Shown here: positions 34,601 through 42,171 of the stretch, piece by piece
Layout: each line of letters opens with the position of its first letter
Numbering within the stretch: the stretch's first letter is position 1
NCBI RefSeq assembly: GCF_015831345.1
Contig: NZ_JADWYS010000001.1
Coordinates: forward strand, 3,562,618 to 3,626,617
Origin: Caenimonas aquaedulcis
GTDB taxonomy: Bacteria; Pseudomonadota; Gammaproteobacteria; Burkholderiales; Burkholderiaceae_C
Direction of reading: 5' to 3'
Length of the DNA stretch: 64,000 nucleotides
Notes under the pieces: model-generated
Told to the model about the DNA's origin: nothing
Seen by the model: only the letters and a program-made list of their open reading frames with translations
Database searches by the model: none
Position numbers and translations under genes: made by a program

Positions 34601-35514
34601 GCGTCTCGGCTGGCTTCTTCTTCAGCGGCGGCTCCGGCGGCATGGTCGGCGACGTGTCGATCGCAGTCGGCGACAGCAGCTCGGTGGCCTACGCAGTGTC
34701 CGGCTTCGGCGGCGACACCAGCAACGTGACCATCACGACCGGCAACAATGCCGACGTGGAAGTCCTGCTGGAGAACTTCACGGGCACGGCTGGCGCTACG
34801 TCGATCACGACGGGCACCAACAGCGACGTGGTGTTCAGCGGCGGCAACATCAGCAGCATCGGCGGCCTCACGCTGGCTGGCGGTGACTCTGCGAGCACGG
34901 CTTCGATCCACGTCACGGGCACCGTGAACGACTTCGGCGGTGTTGCTGGCTCCACCTGGAAGGGTGCGATGACGGTGGACCTGTCCGCTGTGGTTGTCGG
35001 TACGACCGTTCAAGTGGGCGCAGGCGGCTCGAACGTGACCGGTACGCAAGGTTCGGACAACATCTTCATGGGCGCCGGTGTGGACACGTACCACTTCGCT
35101 GCTCCTGGCGGTGCCGCCGACGTCCTGTTCGCCTTCAAGGCGGGCGCTGGCGCCGACGTGATCGACGTGGCTCACGTCACGAACTTCACGGCCAACACGT
35201 ACACGACCAACACGGCTGATACGATCCTCAACGACGAAGCAGCCAAGTTGACCGACATCGCTGGTGGTCAGGACCTGACCACGGCAGCCGGCGTCAAGGC
35301 CGCGCTGAACGCCGGTGGTGAGTACGCCCTGATCGACGTGGCAGCGAACTCGTCCTCCACCTTTATCACGGCAGCTTCTGCGACCTCGCAGCAGTTCTTC
35401 GTGTGGGAAGTGGTCGAGAACACCGCTGACACCGAAGTCGACACCGTGACCCTGGTTGGCGTGGTCAACACGTCTACCGCGTTCAGCGCGCTGGTCGCAG
35501 CCAACCTGGTCTAA
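31660..35514 (+). CDS. S-layer-like repetitive protein 1, probable type I secretion substrate
   Basis: 1284 residues, no cysteine, acidic, rich in Gly, Ser, Thr, Val and Asp, no N-terminal signal peptide. Residues 1-150 form a helical domain (TERTEIEKLLVLMFNAAPG, VVNIYEQLGHNLQQL). About 170-560 is a Thr/Ala/Val beta region (LTPSQDSVVGTTSSD). About 570-1080 holds some 15 copies of a 25-35 residue repeat centred on GGDIGNVTV and GDxS. Near 1120 there is one RTX-like turn (TGTQGSDNIFMGAGVDTYHF). The last residues, VNTSTAFSALVAANLV, resemble those of the paralogue. This layout matches RsaA-type surface-layer proteins exported by type I systems; one is encoded at 54495. Codons lean to GCT, GGT and TCC, suggesting high expression. 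Confidence 0.82.
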   Translation: MAITATERTEIEKLLVLMFNAAPGATYLAQVVNIYEQLGHNLQQLANNLDDIPVFQSLHPNFQTAAEFAADFLTPLGLQNDSVALSFVIDKFNAGVAKGEIMYEGLLALEGIGSGAASQYVAAKAILENKTAVSEYYSVTKAVDQTDLNTLQLVLNGVTADPASVTAAKTGIDNGTLGTSGIEVTLTPSQDSVVGTTSSDTINGLFGDATASNNTFTAGDSVDGAAGTDRLNLVALGTTASQAVTVKNVESINIQDTVGATFNALLVENTPGIAFNSTLAGQTSTVTNAALASVMGLSGKGNLTVDYSVTSGAADTANVVLNTVGTSTTARSTVNVADGNTVEKVVIAAEGTNFVTLVGGTADANVTVTGAGTNNFDLSAVGAVAAVATIDASASTGTNTFVLGTTLNTGDVVKGGTGADTVSTNFTLATLTKPTMTGVETLTSDFDAAAIVDLSGTTGLTTINLAGSSADQTLTKATSSVATINVTSEADADNVLHFGYGATTMGSLALKLGSTAATAAAITLADVNLDNTTALALSTVGTKAIDINGTIDLNGDQSAVSVTAGANLEYGGIRVDGGDVGSYTKTIASNVVSSGGIWTVGGDIGPVTVTVGANAESYSWIAASGAGDIGDVSITVTGDSSIADQYLDAAGNIGNITYSVTGDDFSGFIAAEASGGSVGNVNITMTGDDSHGHAWISAGTFSGAADVSTIGNISVSVAGDNSTFSGQFNVSGGDVGNVTFAYVGDGGSGSIAVQAGYRYGGDGDDYLGGGSIGNVSFSMDGDSSGYLALAASGGTIGDITISATNGADVDVHVSAGSLSYSGGLENAGSIGNISISVGDDSNVSGSFNASGGDIGNVTVMVTGDNASGTIQIEASSSSGAGSNGDYTHGGNVGNIVLDINGQSTMSLDVFASGGNIGTVSVSVEGNGASAGLSLHSFATDTGSTGGNIGAVSVTLGDSTSIVVSGGFEGTLESLTVVGGDSVSAGFFFSGGSGGMVGDVSIAVGDSSSVAYAVSGFGGDTSNVTITTGNNADVEVLLENFTGTAGATSITTGTNSDVVFSGGNISSIGGLTLAGGDSASTASIHVTGTVNDFGGVAGSTWKGAMTVDLSAVVVGTTVQVGAGGSNVTGTQGSDNIFMGAGVDTYHFAAPGGAADVLFAFKAGAGADVIDVAHVTNFTANTYTTNTADTILNDEAAKLTDIAGGQDLTTAAGVKAALNAGGEYALIDVAANSSSTFITAASATSQQFFVWEVVENTADTEVDTVTLVGVVNTSTAFSALVAANLV
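33385..34670 (+). repeat. Coding repeat array in S-layer-like protein 1
   Basis: About 15 degenerate units of 75-105 bp encode [G/A]G-x-[I/V]G-[N/D]-[V/I] followed by a beta strand and GD-[D/N]-x-S. Units differ at the DNA level and probably form a beta-solenoid. They are not nonapeptide RTX repeats. Confidence 0.7.
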
Positions 35515-35523
35515 ACCCCAGAA

Positions 35524-35543
35524 GCCGGTCGCAAGACCGGTTG
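35524..35543 (+). other. Small hairpin between S-layer gene 1 and its terminator
   Basis: CCGGTC-GCAA-GACCGG with a GNRA tetraloop lies just after the stop. It could protect the mRNA 3' end together with the terminator stem that follows. Confidence 0.4.
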
Positions 35544-35557
35544 GCTCACAACCCAAA

Positions 35558-35588
35558 GCCCCGCCACGAAAGTGGCGGGGCTTTTTTC
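35558..35588 (+). terminator. Rho-independent terminator of S-layer gene 1
   Basis: Stem AGCCCCGCCAC and GTGGCGGGGCT (11 bp) with a GAAA tetraloop, followed by five more T. This is a strong terminator, so the gene is a single-gene transcript. Confidence 0.92.
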
Positions 35589-35598
35589 ATGGGTAGAG

Positions 35599-35619
35599 GC
35601 CGGCGATTCGCGCCGGCCA
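35599..35619. other. Perfect hairpin upstream of the glycosyltransferase
   Basis: GGCCGGCG-ATTCG-CGCCGGCC lies 20 bp before the ATG at 35639. It may lie in the leader of that gene or be an operator. No T-run follows, so it is not a terminator. Confidence 0.4.
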
Positions 35620-35638
35620 TTCAGCGACAATTCAAGGC

Positions 35639-37006
35639 ATGACAGATAAAACGACTGCCGAGGCGCCCGCACAGGACGCCCCGGCCACTGCGGCGCCCCC
35701 GGCGCCCGACAACCGCCCGAGCATCCTGTTCGCGGCACCCATGAACATCCTCGACATCACCAGCGGTGCGGCGCTCTCCATGCGCACGCTACTTTCCGGC
35801 TTGGCCGGGCGTGGCTACCGGGCGATTGCATTGCAGGCCAGCCTGTTCGATTCCGAGCAGGGCGCTGAGCACGTGATCGAGGCAGGGGCCGGCGAAGCGG
35901 TGAAGGACAAGCAGATCCTGCGATCCATGGTGCTCGGCGTCGAACACCTGATCGTCCGCACGAAGGGCGTGCGGCGGCCGGACATGACGTCGGCGGAAGA
36001 GGAAATCTACATTCGCAAGTTCCGCGAGGAACTGCAGCTGCGCCGGCCCGATTGCGTCATCCTCTGGGGCGGCTTGCTGCTGGAAATGACGATCATGCGG
36101 GAGGCCCGTGAAGCGGGCATTCCCGTCGTGTTCTACCTCGTCAATGCGGGCTACAAGAACAAGGACAACTTCCGCTACGTGTCCGTCATCGTCACCGATA
36201 CCGAGGCGACTGCCGCGCTCTACAAGGAGCGGCTCGGACTCGTGTGCCATCCGATCGGCAAATTCATCGATCCCAAGCTCGTGAAGGCGGAAGAGCGCAA
36301 GCCGGAATTCATCACCTTTATCAACCCGAGTTTCGAGAAGGGCGTGAACGTCTTCATGCCGCTCGCCAAGCTGGCGGCCAAGGAGGCCCCGGAGATCAAG
36401 TTCCTGGTTGTCCAGAGCCGGGGCCGGTGGGGCATCGCGCTCAAGGTGCTCAAATTCGAACCTGGGGATTTCCCTAACGTCCGAGTGATCGGGCACCAGC
36501 GCAACATGCGGCCCGTCTACGGGGCCACCAAGGCGCTTCTCCTGCCCTCGGTGTGGCACGAGAGCGGGGCGCGCGTGATCGCCGAGGCCATGATCAACGG
36601 CATCCCCGTCATTGCGAGCAACACGGGCGGTTCTGCCGAACTCGTGGGCAAGGGCGGGGTGGTGTTCGAGTTTCCGGACATCGTGAAGGACAAGCGCGAC
36701 CTGCCGGCCACGGAAGAGGTCGTGCGCCCCTGGCTGGAGGAGATCAAGCGCATCTGGCACGACCCTGCCTATTTCGCGGAACTGACCGAGCGCGTGGCCC
36801 ACGAGGCCAAGCAGCACGACATTCAGCGCAACCTGGACCGATTCGCCAAAGCCGTCGGCCCGGCGATCGCCCAAAGCAAGCAATGGATGGCCGCGCGGGC
36901 GCAGGCAGCCCAGGGCGCCAAGGCCGCTCCGGCGGCCGGCGACATGAAGTCCGCCGTCAAGCAGGCCCTGGCGAAGAAACAGCAGCGGACGGCGAAGCGG
37001 AAGTAG
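35639..37006 (+). CDS. GT4-like glycosyltransferase between the two S-layer-like genes
   Basis: 455 residues. A Pro/Ala-rich N-terminal tail precedes the GT-B fold: ILFAAPMNILDITSGAALSM, VILWGGLLLEMTIM, a hinge at ITFINPSFEKGVNVF, and the donor-site HESGARVIAEAMINGIPVIA with the catalytic-type Glu. The C-terminus is Lys/Ala rich (KSAVKQALAKKQQ). No signal peptide, so it acts in the cytoplasm. It stands alone between two S-layer-like genes, each with its own promoter or terminator. This suggests a role in glycosylating these proteins or making their anchor; that is inference from position. The ribosome site is weak (AAGG). Confidence 0.85.
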   Translation: MTDKTTAEAPAQDAPATAAPPAPDNRPSILFAAPMNILDITSGAALSMRTLLSGLAGRGYRAIALQASLFDSEQGAEHVIEAGAGEAVKDKQILRSMVLGVEHLIVRTKGVRRPDMTSAEEEIYIRKFREELQLRRPDCVILWGGLLLEMTIMREAREAGIPVVFYLVNAGYKNKDNFRYVSVIVTDTEATAALYKERLGLVCHPIGKFIDPKLVKAEERKPEFITFINPSFEKGVNVFMPLAKLAAKEAPEIKFLVVQSRGRWGIALKVLKFEPGDFPNVRVIGHQRNMRPVYGATKALLLPSVWHESGARVIAEAMINGIPVIASNTGGSAELVGKGGVVFEFPDIVKDKRDLPATEEVVRPWLEEIKRIWHDPAYFAELTERVAHEAKQHDIQRNLDRFAKAVGPAIAQSKQWMAARAQAAQGAKAAPAAGDMKSAVKQALAKKQQRTAKRK

Positions 37007-37084
37007 GGTGGCGCGCCCGTTGCGCGGCTGTGATTTATGGCCGCGCAACTTGTAAATTGCAGAGGTAAAACACGTCTGCACACA

Positions 37085-37090
37085 TATACT
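37085..37090 (+). promoter_or_regulatory. -10-like element of S-layer gene 2
   Basis: TATACT, identical to the -10 of the paralogue, lies 47 bp before the ATG at 37137. Only a CRP half-site (TGTGA at 37029-37033) lies upstream, centred near -60. Regulation may therefore differ from that of S-layer gene 1. Confidence 0.5.
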
Positions 37091-37136
37091 CGACGGTTAA
37101 CGGTCGCAGTCGAGGCCGAACCCATACGGAGTGAAT

Positions 37137-40100
37137 ATGTCGATCACCACAAGCGAACGTACCGAGATCCTCGAGCTTCTCGTACTGATGTTCAACGCGG
37201 CTCCCGGAGCCTCCTACCTGAGCCAGGTGGTGAACATTTACGAGTCGCTCGGGCACAACCTTCTCGCGCTGGCAGAGACGCTGGACGACATTCCGGCGTA
37301 CCAGCATCTCAACCCGAACTTCCAGACAGCCGCAGAGTTCGCCGCCGCATTCCTCACGCCCCTGGGCCTGCAGGACGACACCGTGGCGAAGAACTTCATC
37401 ATCGACAAGTACAACGCCGGCGAATCCAAGGGCGCGATCGTCTATGACGCGCTGCAGGCACTTCACCAGGTCGATTCCGGCGCCGCTTCGCAGTACCTGA
37501 TCGCGAAGGCGATCCTGGAAAACAAGACGGCGGTTTCCGAGTACTACTCGGTCACGCTCGGCATCGACCAGGTCGATATCAACATCCTCCAGCTGGTCCT
37601 CAACGGCATCACCGCCGATCCCGCCACCGTGACGGCCGCAGAGGCCGAAATCGCCAACGGCACGCGTGGCGTGAGCGGCATCGAAGTGACCTTGACGCCT
37701 TCGCAGGACAACGTGATCGGCACCAATGCCAGCGACACCGTCACGGGCCTTTTCGGCAGCGCCACGGCGACCGACAACACCTATACCGCCGGCGACGTGG
37801 TCGACGGCGCAGCGGGCGTGGATCGCCTGAACCTGGTGGCACTCGGCGGCGTGTCTTCCGCGGCCATCACCGTCAAGAACGTCGAGATCATCACCATCCA
37901 GGACACGGTGGGTGCCTCGTTCAACGGCTTGCTCGTCGAGAACGCCCCCGCGATCAATTTCGCCAACACGCTGGCGGGTGTCACGTCCACCGTGACGAAC
38001 GCCTCGCTCGCTTCCGTCTACGGCTTGCAGGGCAAGGGCAACCTCACCGTCGATTTCTCGAACACGTCCGGCTCCGCGGACACGGCGAACATTTCGCTCG
38101 ATGGCGTGGGCACCTCGTCGTCCGCGCGCAGCACCGTCGACGTCTCGGACGGAAACACCATCGAGAAGATCACCGTCGCCACGACCGGCACGAACTTCGT
38201 CACCATTGCCGGCGGGACCTCCGCCGCGACGCTGACCGTCACGGGCAACGGTACCAACAATTTCGGTCTCTCGGGCACCGGGGCCCTGGCGGCCATCGCC
38301 ACGATCGACGCGTCGGCCTCGACCGGCACGAATGTGTTCTCGGTGGGCGGCAACATCAACGCCGGCACCAAGATCCTCGGCGGCACGGGTGCCGATACCG
38401 TCAGCACCACCCTCAACACGCCCACCCTGGTCTCGCCCACGATGACCAGCGTCGAGACGCTGTCGACCACGTTCGCTGCAGCCGCCATCGTGGACCTGAC
38501 CAAGGCGAGCGGCCTGACGACGGTCAACGTGTCCGCCTCTACCGCGAACATGACGTTCCAGAATGCGCAGGCCAGCGTCGCGAACCTGAACGTCACCAGC
38601 CTCACCACCGACGACTCGGCCCTCAAGTTCAGCTATGGCGCCTCCACCGAAGGGGCGCTGCACCTCAACGTCGGCAGCGCCACGGGGGCGACCGGTGTCA
38701 ATTTCGGCGCCATCACGCTGAGCCACACGGACAGCGTGGCAATCAGCCTGCTGGGTGCACTGGATCACGACGCGGATGGCATCACCATCGCCGGCGACCA
38801 GACCTCCGTCGGCCTGACCGCTGCGGCCGGCTCCAGCTTCGCCTGGGGAACGATGACCATCGATGGCGACGTCGGCGCCTTCACGAGTTCCCTGGCAGCG
38901 GGCGCCTCGTTCTCGGGCTATACGGCCATCAATGGCGACCTCGACTCGCTCAGCATCTCCGCGCTCGGCCAGACGGACGTGCAGCAGCAGTTCACGGTGG
39001 ACGGCGATGTCGGCGACGTCACCATCGACCTCGCGGGCGACGCGAGCAACATCAGCGTGCCGGTCTTCGCCCGCGGCGACATCGGCGACATCACGGCGAC
39101 GGCGGTGGGTGACGACAACTTCCTGCGCATCGGCGCTTTCTCGTCGGGCGGCTCCGTCGGCGATGCGAGCTACACGTTGACGGGTGACGATTCGCACGGG
39201 CAGCTGTTCGTCTTCGCGGTGTCTTCCGGCGGCAGCGCCCCTCACGACGTCGGCAACGTGAATATCAACCTCGCCGGGGACAGCGTCAGCTTCTCGGGCT
39301 ATGCGGTGGCCGGTGGCGGCGACGTCGGCAATCTCAGCCTCACCGTCACGGGCGACGACGGCGATGGTCAGCTGGCTGCGCAAGCCGTGTTCCGCGCGAC
39401 GAGCGGCGGCCTGGCGGCTTCCTTCGCGAGCGACTACGCATTCGGCGGCAACATCGGCGACATCAACCTGGCCGTCGACGGCAACGACGCGCACGGCCGG
39501 ATCGCTGCCTTCTCCGTCGAAGGCAGCGTGGGTGACATCACGGCTTCCGTCGAGGGCAACGACGCTCGCGGCGGCGTCCAGGTCCGCACGCTCAACTTCG
39601 ACCTGAGCGGCGGGCCCAATGGCGACATCGGCAACGTCACCGTGTCCGTCGGCGACAACGCCGGCTTCAGCGGCTATTTCACCGCCGTGAGCGGCGGCAA
39701 CCTCGGCGACATCAGCGTGGACGTGGGCCAGGATGGCGACGCGCGTTTCTACATGGCGCTGCAGTCGGCCGAAATCGGCGACACGTCCATCGCGGGCGAC
39801 GACGGCGCGTTCGTCCAGCTCGTGTACGGCACGCCGGGCAGCGGCGGAAGCGGCGGCAGCGGCGGCCCGAGCGGCAGCGGCTTCACCTTCCTGAGCGCGC
39901 TCGAGTCGCACACGAACCTCGTCGTCAGCGGCGCGACCCCGACCCAGGTCGGCAATGTCGTGGCGACGTTCGCGGATGACGGCCACCTCTCGATGACCGT
40001 GTCGGGCCTCTACGACTTCGGGAACATCACCGCCACCTTCGGCGACAACGGCTCGTTCAGCGGGTACTGGACCACGCAGGGCAGCGGCTTCTTCCCGGCT

Positions 40101-41207
40101 TCCGCAGAGATTCTCGCGACGACCTCCACCGTCGTCGGCGACATCGACATGACGTTCGCGTCCGACGGCAGCTTCACCATGGGCTTCGTGAACAACAGCG
40201 ATACCGACGTCGGTGATGTCGTCGTCAGTTTCGCGGACGGCGGCAGCTTCGATTTCTATTCGAACCAGAACAGCAACGTCAATGTCGGCAACGTGCTGAT
40301 CAACTTCGGCGACAACGGCCAGTTCGACCTCAGCCAGCACGGCTTCTCGCAAGGCGACATCGGCAATGTCGGCGTGCAGTTCGGAGACAACGGCGAGTTC
40401 AGCATGCGGCTGATTTCCGGCGGCGGCTCGGGCATGTCGGTGGGCGATGTCTCGCTGACCTTCGGCGCCAATGCGAGCGCGGGCATCTCGATCGAACCCT
40501 GGTCCGGCGCATCGTACGCGTCCTTCGGCCAGGTGACGCTGGTGGGTGGGGATTCGGCCAGCGTGGCGAACATCCAGCTGGGCGCGAACGGACTGGACAT
40601 CGCCGTCATGGGCGGTGTGGACGCGTCGCAATGGCTCGGCCATACCACGGTGAACCTCGCGGCCGTTCAGCTGGGCACCACGGTGCAGGTCGGCGCGGGC
40701 GGCTCGTGGGTGCAGGGCGGCGAAGGCTCGGACAGCATCTTCCTGGGATCGGGTGTCGATACGGTCAAGTTCGATCCGACGCCCACGCACGCGGACCAGG
40801 TGTTCAAGTTCGCGGTCGGCGCAGGCAAGGACATCATGGATGTGCCGGCAGGGGCGCTCGCGCTCAAGCCGGTCATGTCCGCCGACGCTGCTTCCACCGC
40901 GATCAGCGGCGACGTGTACCGACTCGTCGATATCTCGGCGGGCCAGGACATCAAGACGGCCGCGGGCCTCGTGACCGCACTGAACCCGGGCGGCGAATAC
41001 GCCTCGGTCGACGTGACGGCGGGAAGCCACTTCACCATCGTCACGACGGACTCGGCGACATCGGCGGCCTTGTATGTGTTCGACGTGACGGACGACGGGG
41101 ATGCGACCGTCGAAGCCGGCGAAGTCGTGCTCATCGGCGTGGTCAACGCGACGACGAGCAGCGCCATCGGCGGTCTCGTGCTCGCAAACTTCCAGCCGCT
41201 GGTCTAA
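37137..41207 (+). CDS. S-layer-like repetitive protein 2, paralogue of protein 1
   Basis: 1356 residues, cysteine-free and acidic. The ATG at 37137 is preferred over the in-frame GTG at 37131, because MSITTSERTEI then lines up with MAITATERTEI of the paralogue and ACGGAG is properly spaced. The first ~480 residues are closely similar to protein 1 (VLMFNAAPGA, AILENKTAVSEYYSVT, GIEVTLTPSQD). The repeat region (about 570-1150) has diverged and is longer, with around 19 units of VGDI/IGNV type and a Gly-Ser run (GSGGSGGSGGPSGSG). A single RTX-like turn (GGEGSDSIFLGSGVDTVKF) lies near the end. Codon use is more GC-rich than in protein 1, suggesting lower or conditional expression. Probably exported by the type I system at 54495. 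Confidence 0.82.
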   Translation: MSITTSERTEILELLVLMFNAAPGASYLSQVVNIYESLGHNLLALAETLDDIPAYQHLNPNFQTAAEFAAAFLTPLGLQDDTVAKNFIIDKYNAGESKGAIVYDALQALHQVDSGAASQYLIAKAILENKTAVSEYYSVTLGIDQVDINILQLVLNGITADPATVTAAEAEIANGTRGVSGIEVTLTPSQDNVIGTNASDTVTGLFGSATATDNTYTAGDVVDGAAGVDRLNLVALGGVSSAAITVKNVEIITIQDTVGASFNGLLVENAPAINFANTLAGVTSTVTNASLASVYGLQGKGNLTVDFSNTSGSADTANISLDGVGTSSSARSTVDVSDGNTIEKITVATTGTNFVTIAGGTSAATLTVTGNGTNNFGLSGTGALAAIATIDASASTGTNVFSVGGNINAGTKILGGTGADTVSTTLNTPTLVSPTMTSVETLSTTFAAAAIVDLTKASGLTTVNVSASTANMTFQNAQASVANLNVTSLTTDDSALKFSYGASTEGALHLNVGSATGATGVNFGAITLSHTDSVAISLLGALDHDADGITIAGDQTSVGLTAAAGSSFAWGTMTIDGDVGAFTSSLAAGASFSGYTAINGDLDSLSISALGQTDVQQQFTVDGDVGDVTIDLAGDASNISVPVFARGDIGDITATAVGDDNFLRIGAFSSGGSVGDASYTLTGDDSHGQLFVFAVSSGGSAPHDVGNVNINLAGDSVSFSGYAVAGGGDVGNLSLTVTGDDGDGQLAAQAVFRATSGGLAASFASDYAFGGNIGDINLAVDGNDAHGRIAAFSVEGSVGDITASVEGNDARGGVQVRTLNFDLSGGPNGDIGNVTVSVGDNAGFSGYFTAVSGGNLGDISVDVGQDGDARFYMALQSAEIGDTSIAGDDGAFVQLVYGTPGSGGSGGSGGPSGSGFTFLSALESHTNLVVSGATPTQVGNVVATFADDGHLSMTVSGLYDFGNITATFGDNGSFSGYWTTQGSGFFPASAEILATTSTVVGDIDMTFASDGSFTMGFVNNSDTDVGDVVVSFADGGSFDFYSNQNSNVNVGNVLINFGDNGQFDLSQHGFSQGDIGNVGVQFGDNGEFSMRLISGGGSGMSVGDVSLTFGANASAGISIEPWSGASYASFGQVTLVGGDSASVANIQLGANGLDIAVMGGVDASQWLGHTTVNLAAVQLGTTVQVGAGGSWVQGGEGSDSIFLGSGVDTVKFDPTPTHADQVFKFAVGAGKDIMDVPAGALALKPVMSADAASTAISGDVYRLVDISAGQDIKTAAGLVTALNPGGEYASVDVTAGSHFTIVTTDSATSAALYVFDVTDDGDATVEAGEVVLIGVVNATTSSAIGGLVLANFQPLV
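38862..40570 (+). repeat. Coding repeat array in S-layer-like protein 2
   Basis: About 19 degenerate units encode -[D/N]-[V/I]G-[D/N]-[V/I]- followed by a strand and GDD or GDNG. A Gly-Ser run at about 39837-39885 interrupts the array. Later units shift to the form VxFGDNGxF. Confidence 0.7.
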
Positions 41208-41228
41208 CCCGCGCCCGGTAGCCTCATC

Positions 41229-41261
41229 AAAAGCCCGCCGTCGAGAGACGGCGGGCTTTTT
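41229..41261 (+). terminator. Rho-independent terminator of S-layer gene 2
   Basis: Stem AAAAGCCCGCCGTC with GACGGCGGGCTTTT around a GAGA loop, followed by one further T. It has the same design as the terminator of S-layer gene 1. Confidence 0.92.
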
Positions 41262-41368
41262 CACGCATGCCCGCAGGCGGCCCGCGCGAGGTGCCAACGC
41301 ACGTAAAATCTCGGGCCTCCCCTCCATTCGACGCGCGCGGCCCGTCTTACCCATCAGGAACCCCACGC

Positions 41369-42151
41369 ATGGTCACCATTGCGATCACCGACAAGCACAA
41401 GCGCGAGATGAGCCCCGAGCGGGACTTCCCGGAGGCCACGCCGGTCACCCTCCGCTACGGCATCCTGTCCAGCCCGCGATCCGGCAGCACCTTGCTGGGC
41501 CGCCTGTTGCACGAAACCAAGGCGGCCGGCGATCCGCAGGAGTTTTTCAACCCGCCCCTGATCGCGCTGGAGCGCCAGAAGCCCGGCAATGAGAAACTCA
41601 ACATGAACCAGTTCCTGCGGGTCATGGAAAAGCGCCGCACGTCGCCCAACGGGGTGTTCGGCATGAAGATGCATTACTCGCAGGTTCTCTCCGTGTTTCG
41701 CGCCGCGCAACCGAACCAGAACGTGGTGAATTTCCTGCGCAAGTTCGACAAGCTCATCTGGATCCGCCGGCGCGACCGCATCGGGCAAGCGATTTCGCAA
41801 GCGGTCGCCGCAAAGACCAATGTGTGGAGTTCGGAAGACACGCGCTTTCGCAAGAACCCCGACATTTCGGTCCACCCCTACGAATGCGTCGAAACCTTGC
41901 GGGTGGTCGCCCGCGACGACACGGGCTGGGAGCAGCTCGTGAAACAGGCGCCGCTCGATGTGCACCAGATCTGGTATGAAGACCTGGTGTCGCAATACGA
42001 AGAGCAGGGCCGGCAGGTGTTGCGATACCTGGGGATCGACGGGCAGGTCGCGGCGATTCCGGCCCAGCCCATCGAGAAGCAATCGGGAGAACTGAACGAC
42101 CGGTTGCGGCGCGACCTGCACGCCTACCTCGGCCTGCCCCCCGTGGCGTGA
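41369..42151 (+). CDS. Stf0-like PAPS-dependent sulfotransferase
   Basis: 260 residues. The PAPS 5'-phosphosulfate loop reads YGILSSPRSGSTLLGRLL (about residues 28-45), followed by AGDPQEFFNP, the layout of the Stf0 trehalose 2-sulfotransferase group. LIWIRRRDRIGQAISQAVA carries the probable 3'-phosphate-binding Arg and Ser. The ATG at 41369 is chosen as the family-length start; the frame is open a further 102 bp upstream. It moves sulfate from PAPS to a hydroxyl or amine, probably of a sugar. It lies 20 bp before the ligase-sulfotransferase fusion gene, in one operon. CysQ at 53022 can remove its product PAP. The acceptor is unknown. Confidence 0.85.
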   Translation: MVTIAITDKHKREMSPERDFPEATPVTLRYGILSSPRSGSTLLGRLLHETKAAGDPQEFFNPPLIALERQKPGNEKLNMNQFLRVMEKRRTSPNGVFGMKMHYSQVLSVFRAAQPNQNVVNFLRKFDKLIWIRRRDRIGQAISQAVAAKTNVWSSEDTRFRKNPDISVHPYECVETLRVVARDDTGWEQLVKQAPLDVHQIWYEDLVSQYEEQGRQVLRYLGIDGQVAAIPAQPIEKQSGELNDRLRRDLHAYLGLPPVA

Positions 42152-42171
42152 TTTTCATCCGGAGTCCTCGA

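Noticed and set aside
33385..34670. The S-layer repeats as RTX calcium nonapeptides.
   Set aside because: The units lack GGxGxDxUx spacing. Only one RTX-like turn is present near each C-terminus.
31630..35556. A continuous antisense reading frame across the whole first S-layer-like gene; a similar one over the second (37035-41366).
   Set aside because: Both come from GC-rich repetitive coding sequence that avoids the relevant stop triplets. The translations are low-complexity His/Arg/Val/Asp chains with no family features, no promoter or ribosome site, while the plus-strand proteins are clear.
37131..37139. GTG at 37131 as start of the second S-layer-like protein.
   Set aside because: It overlaps the ACGGAG ribosome site. 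The ATG at 37137 has correct spacing and aligns with the N-terminus of the paralogue.
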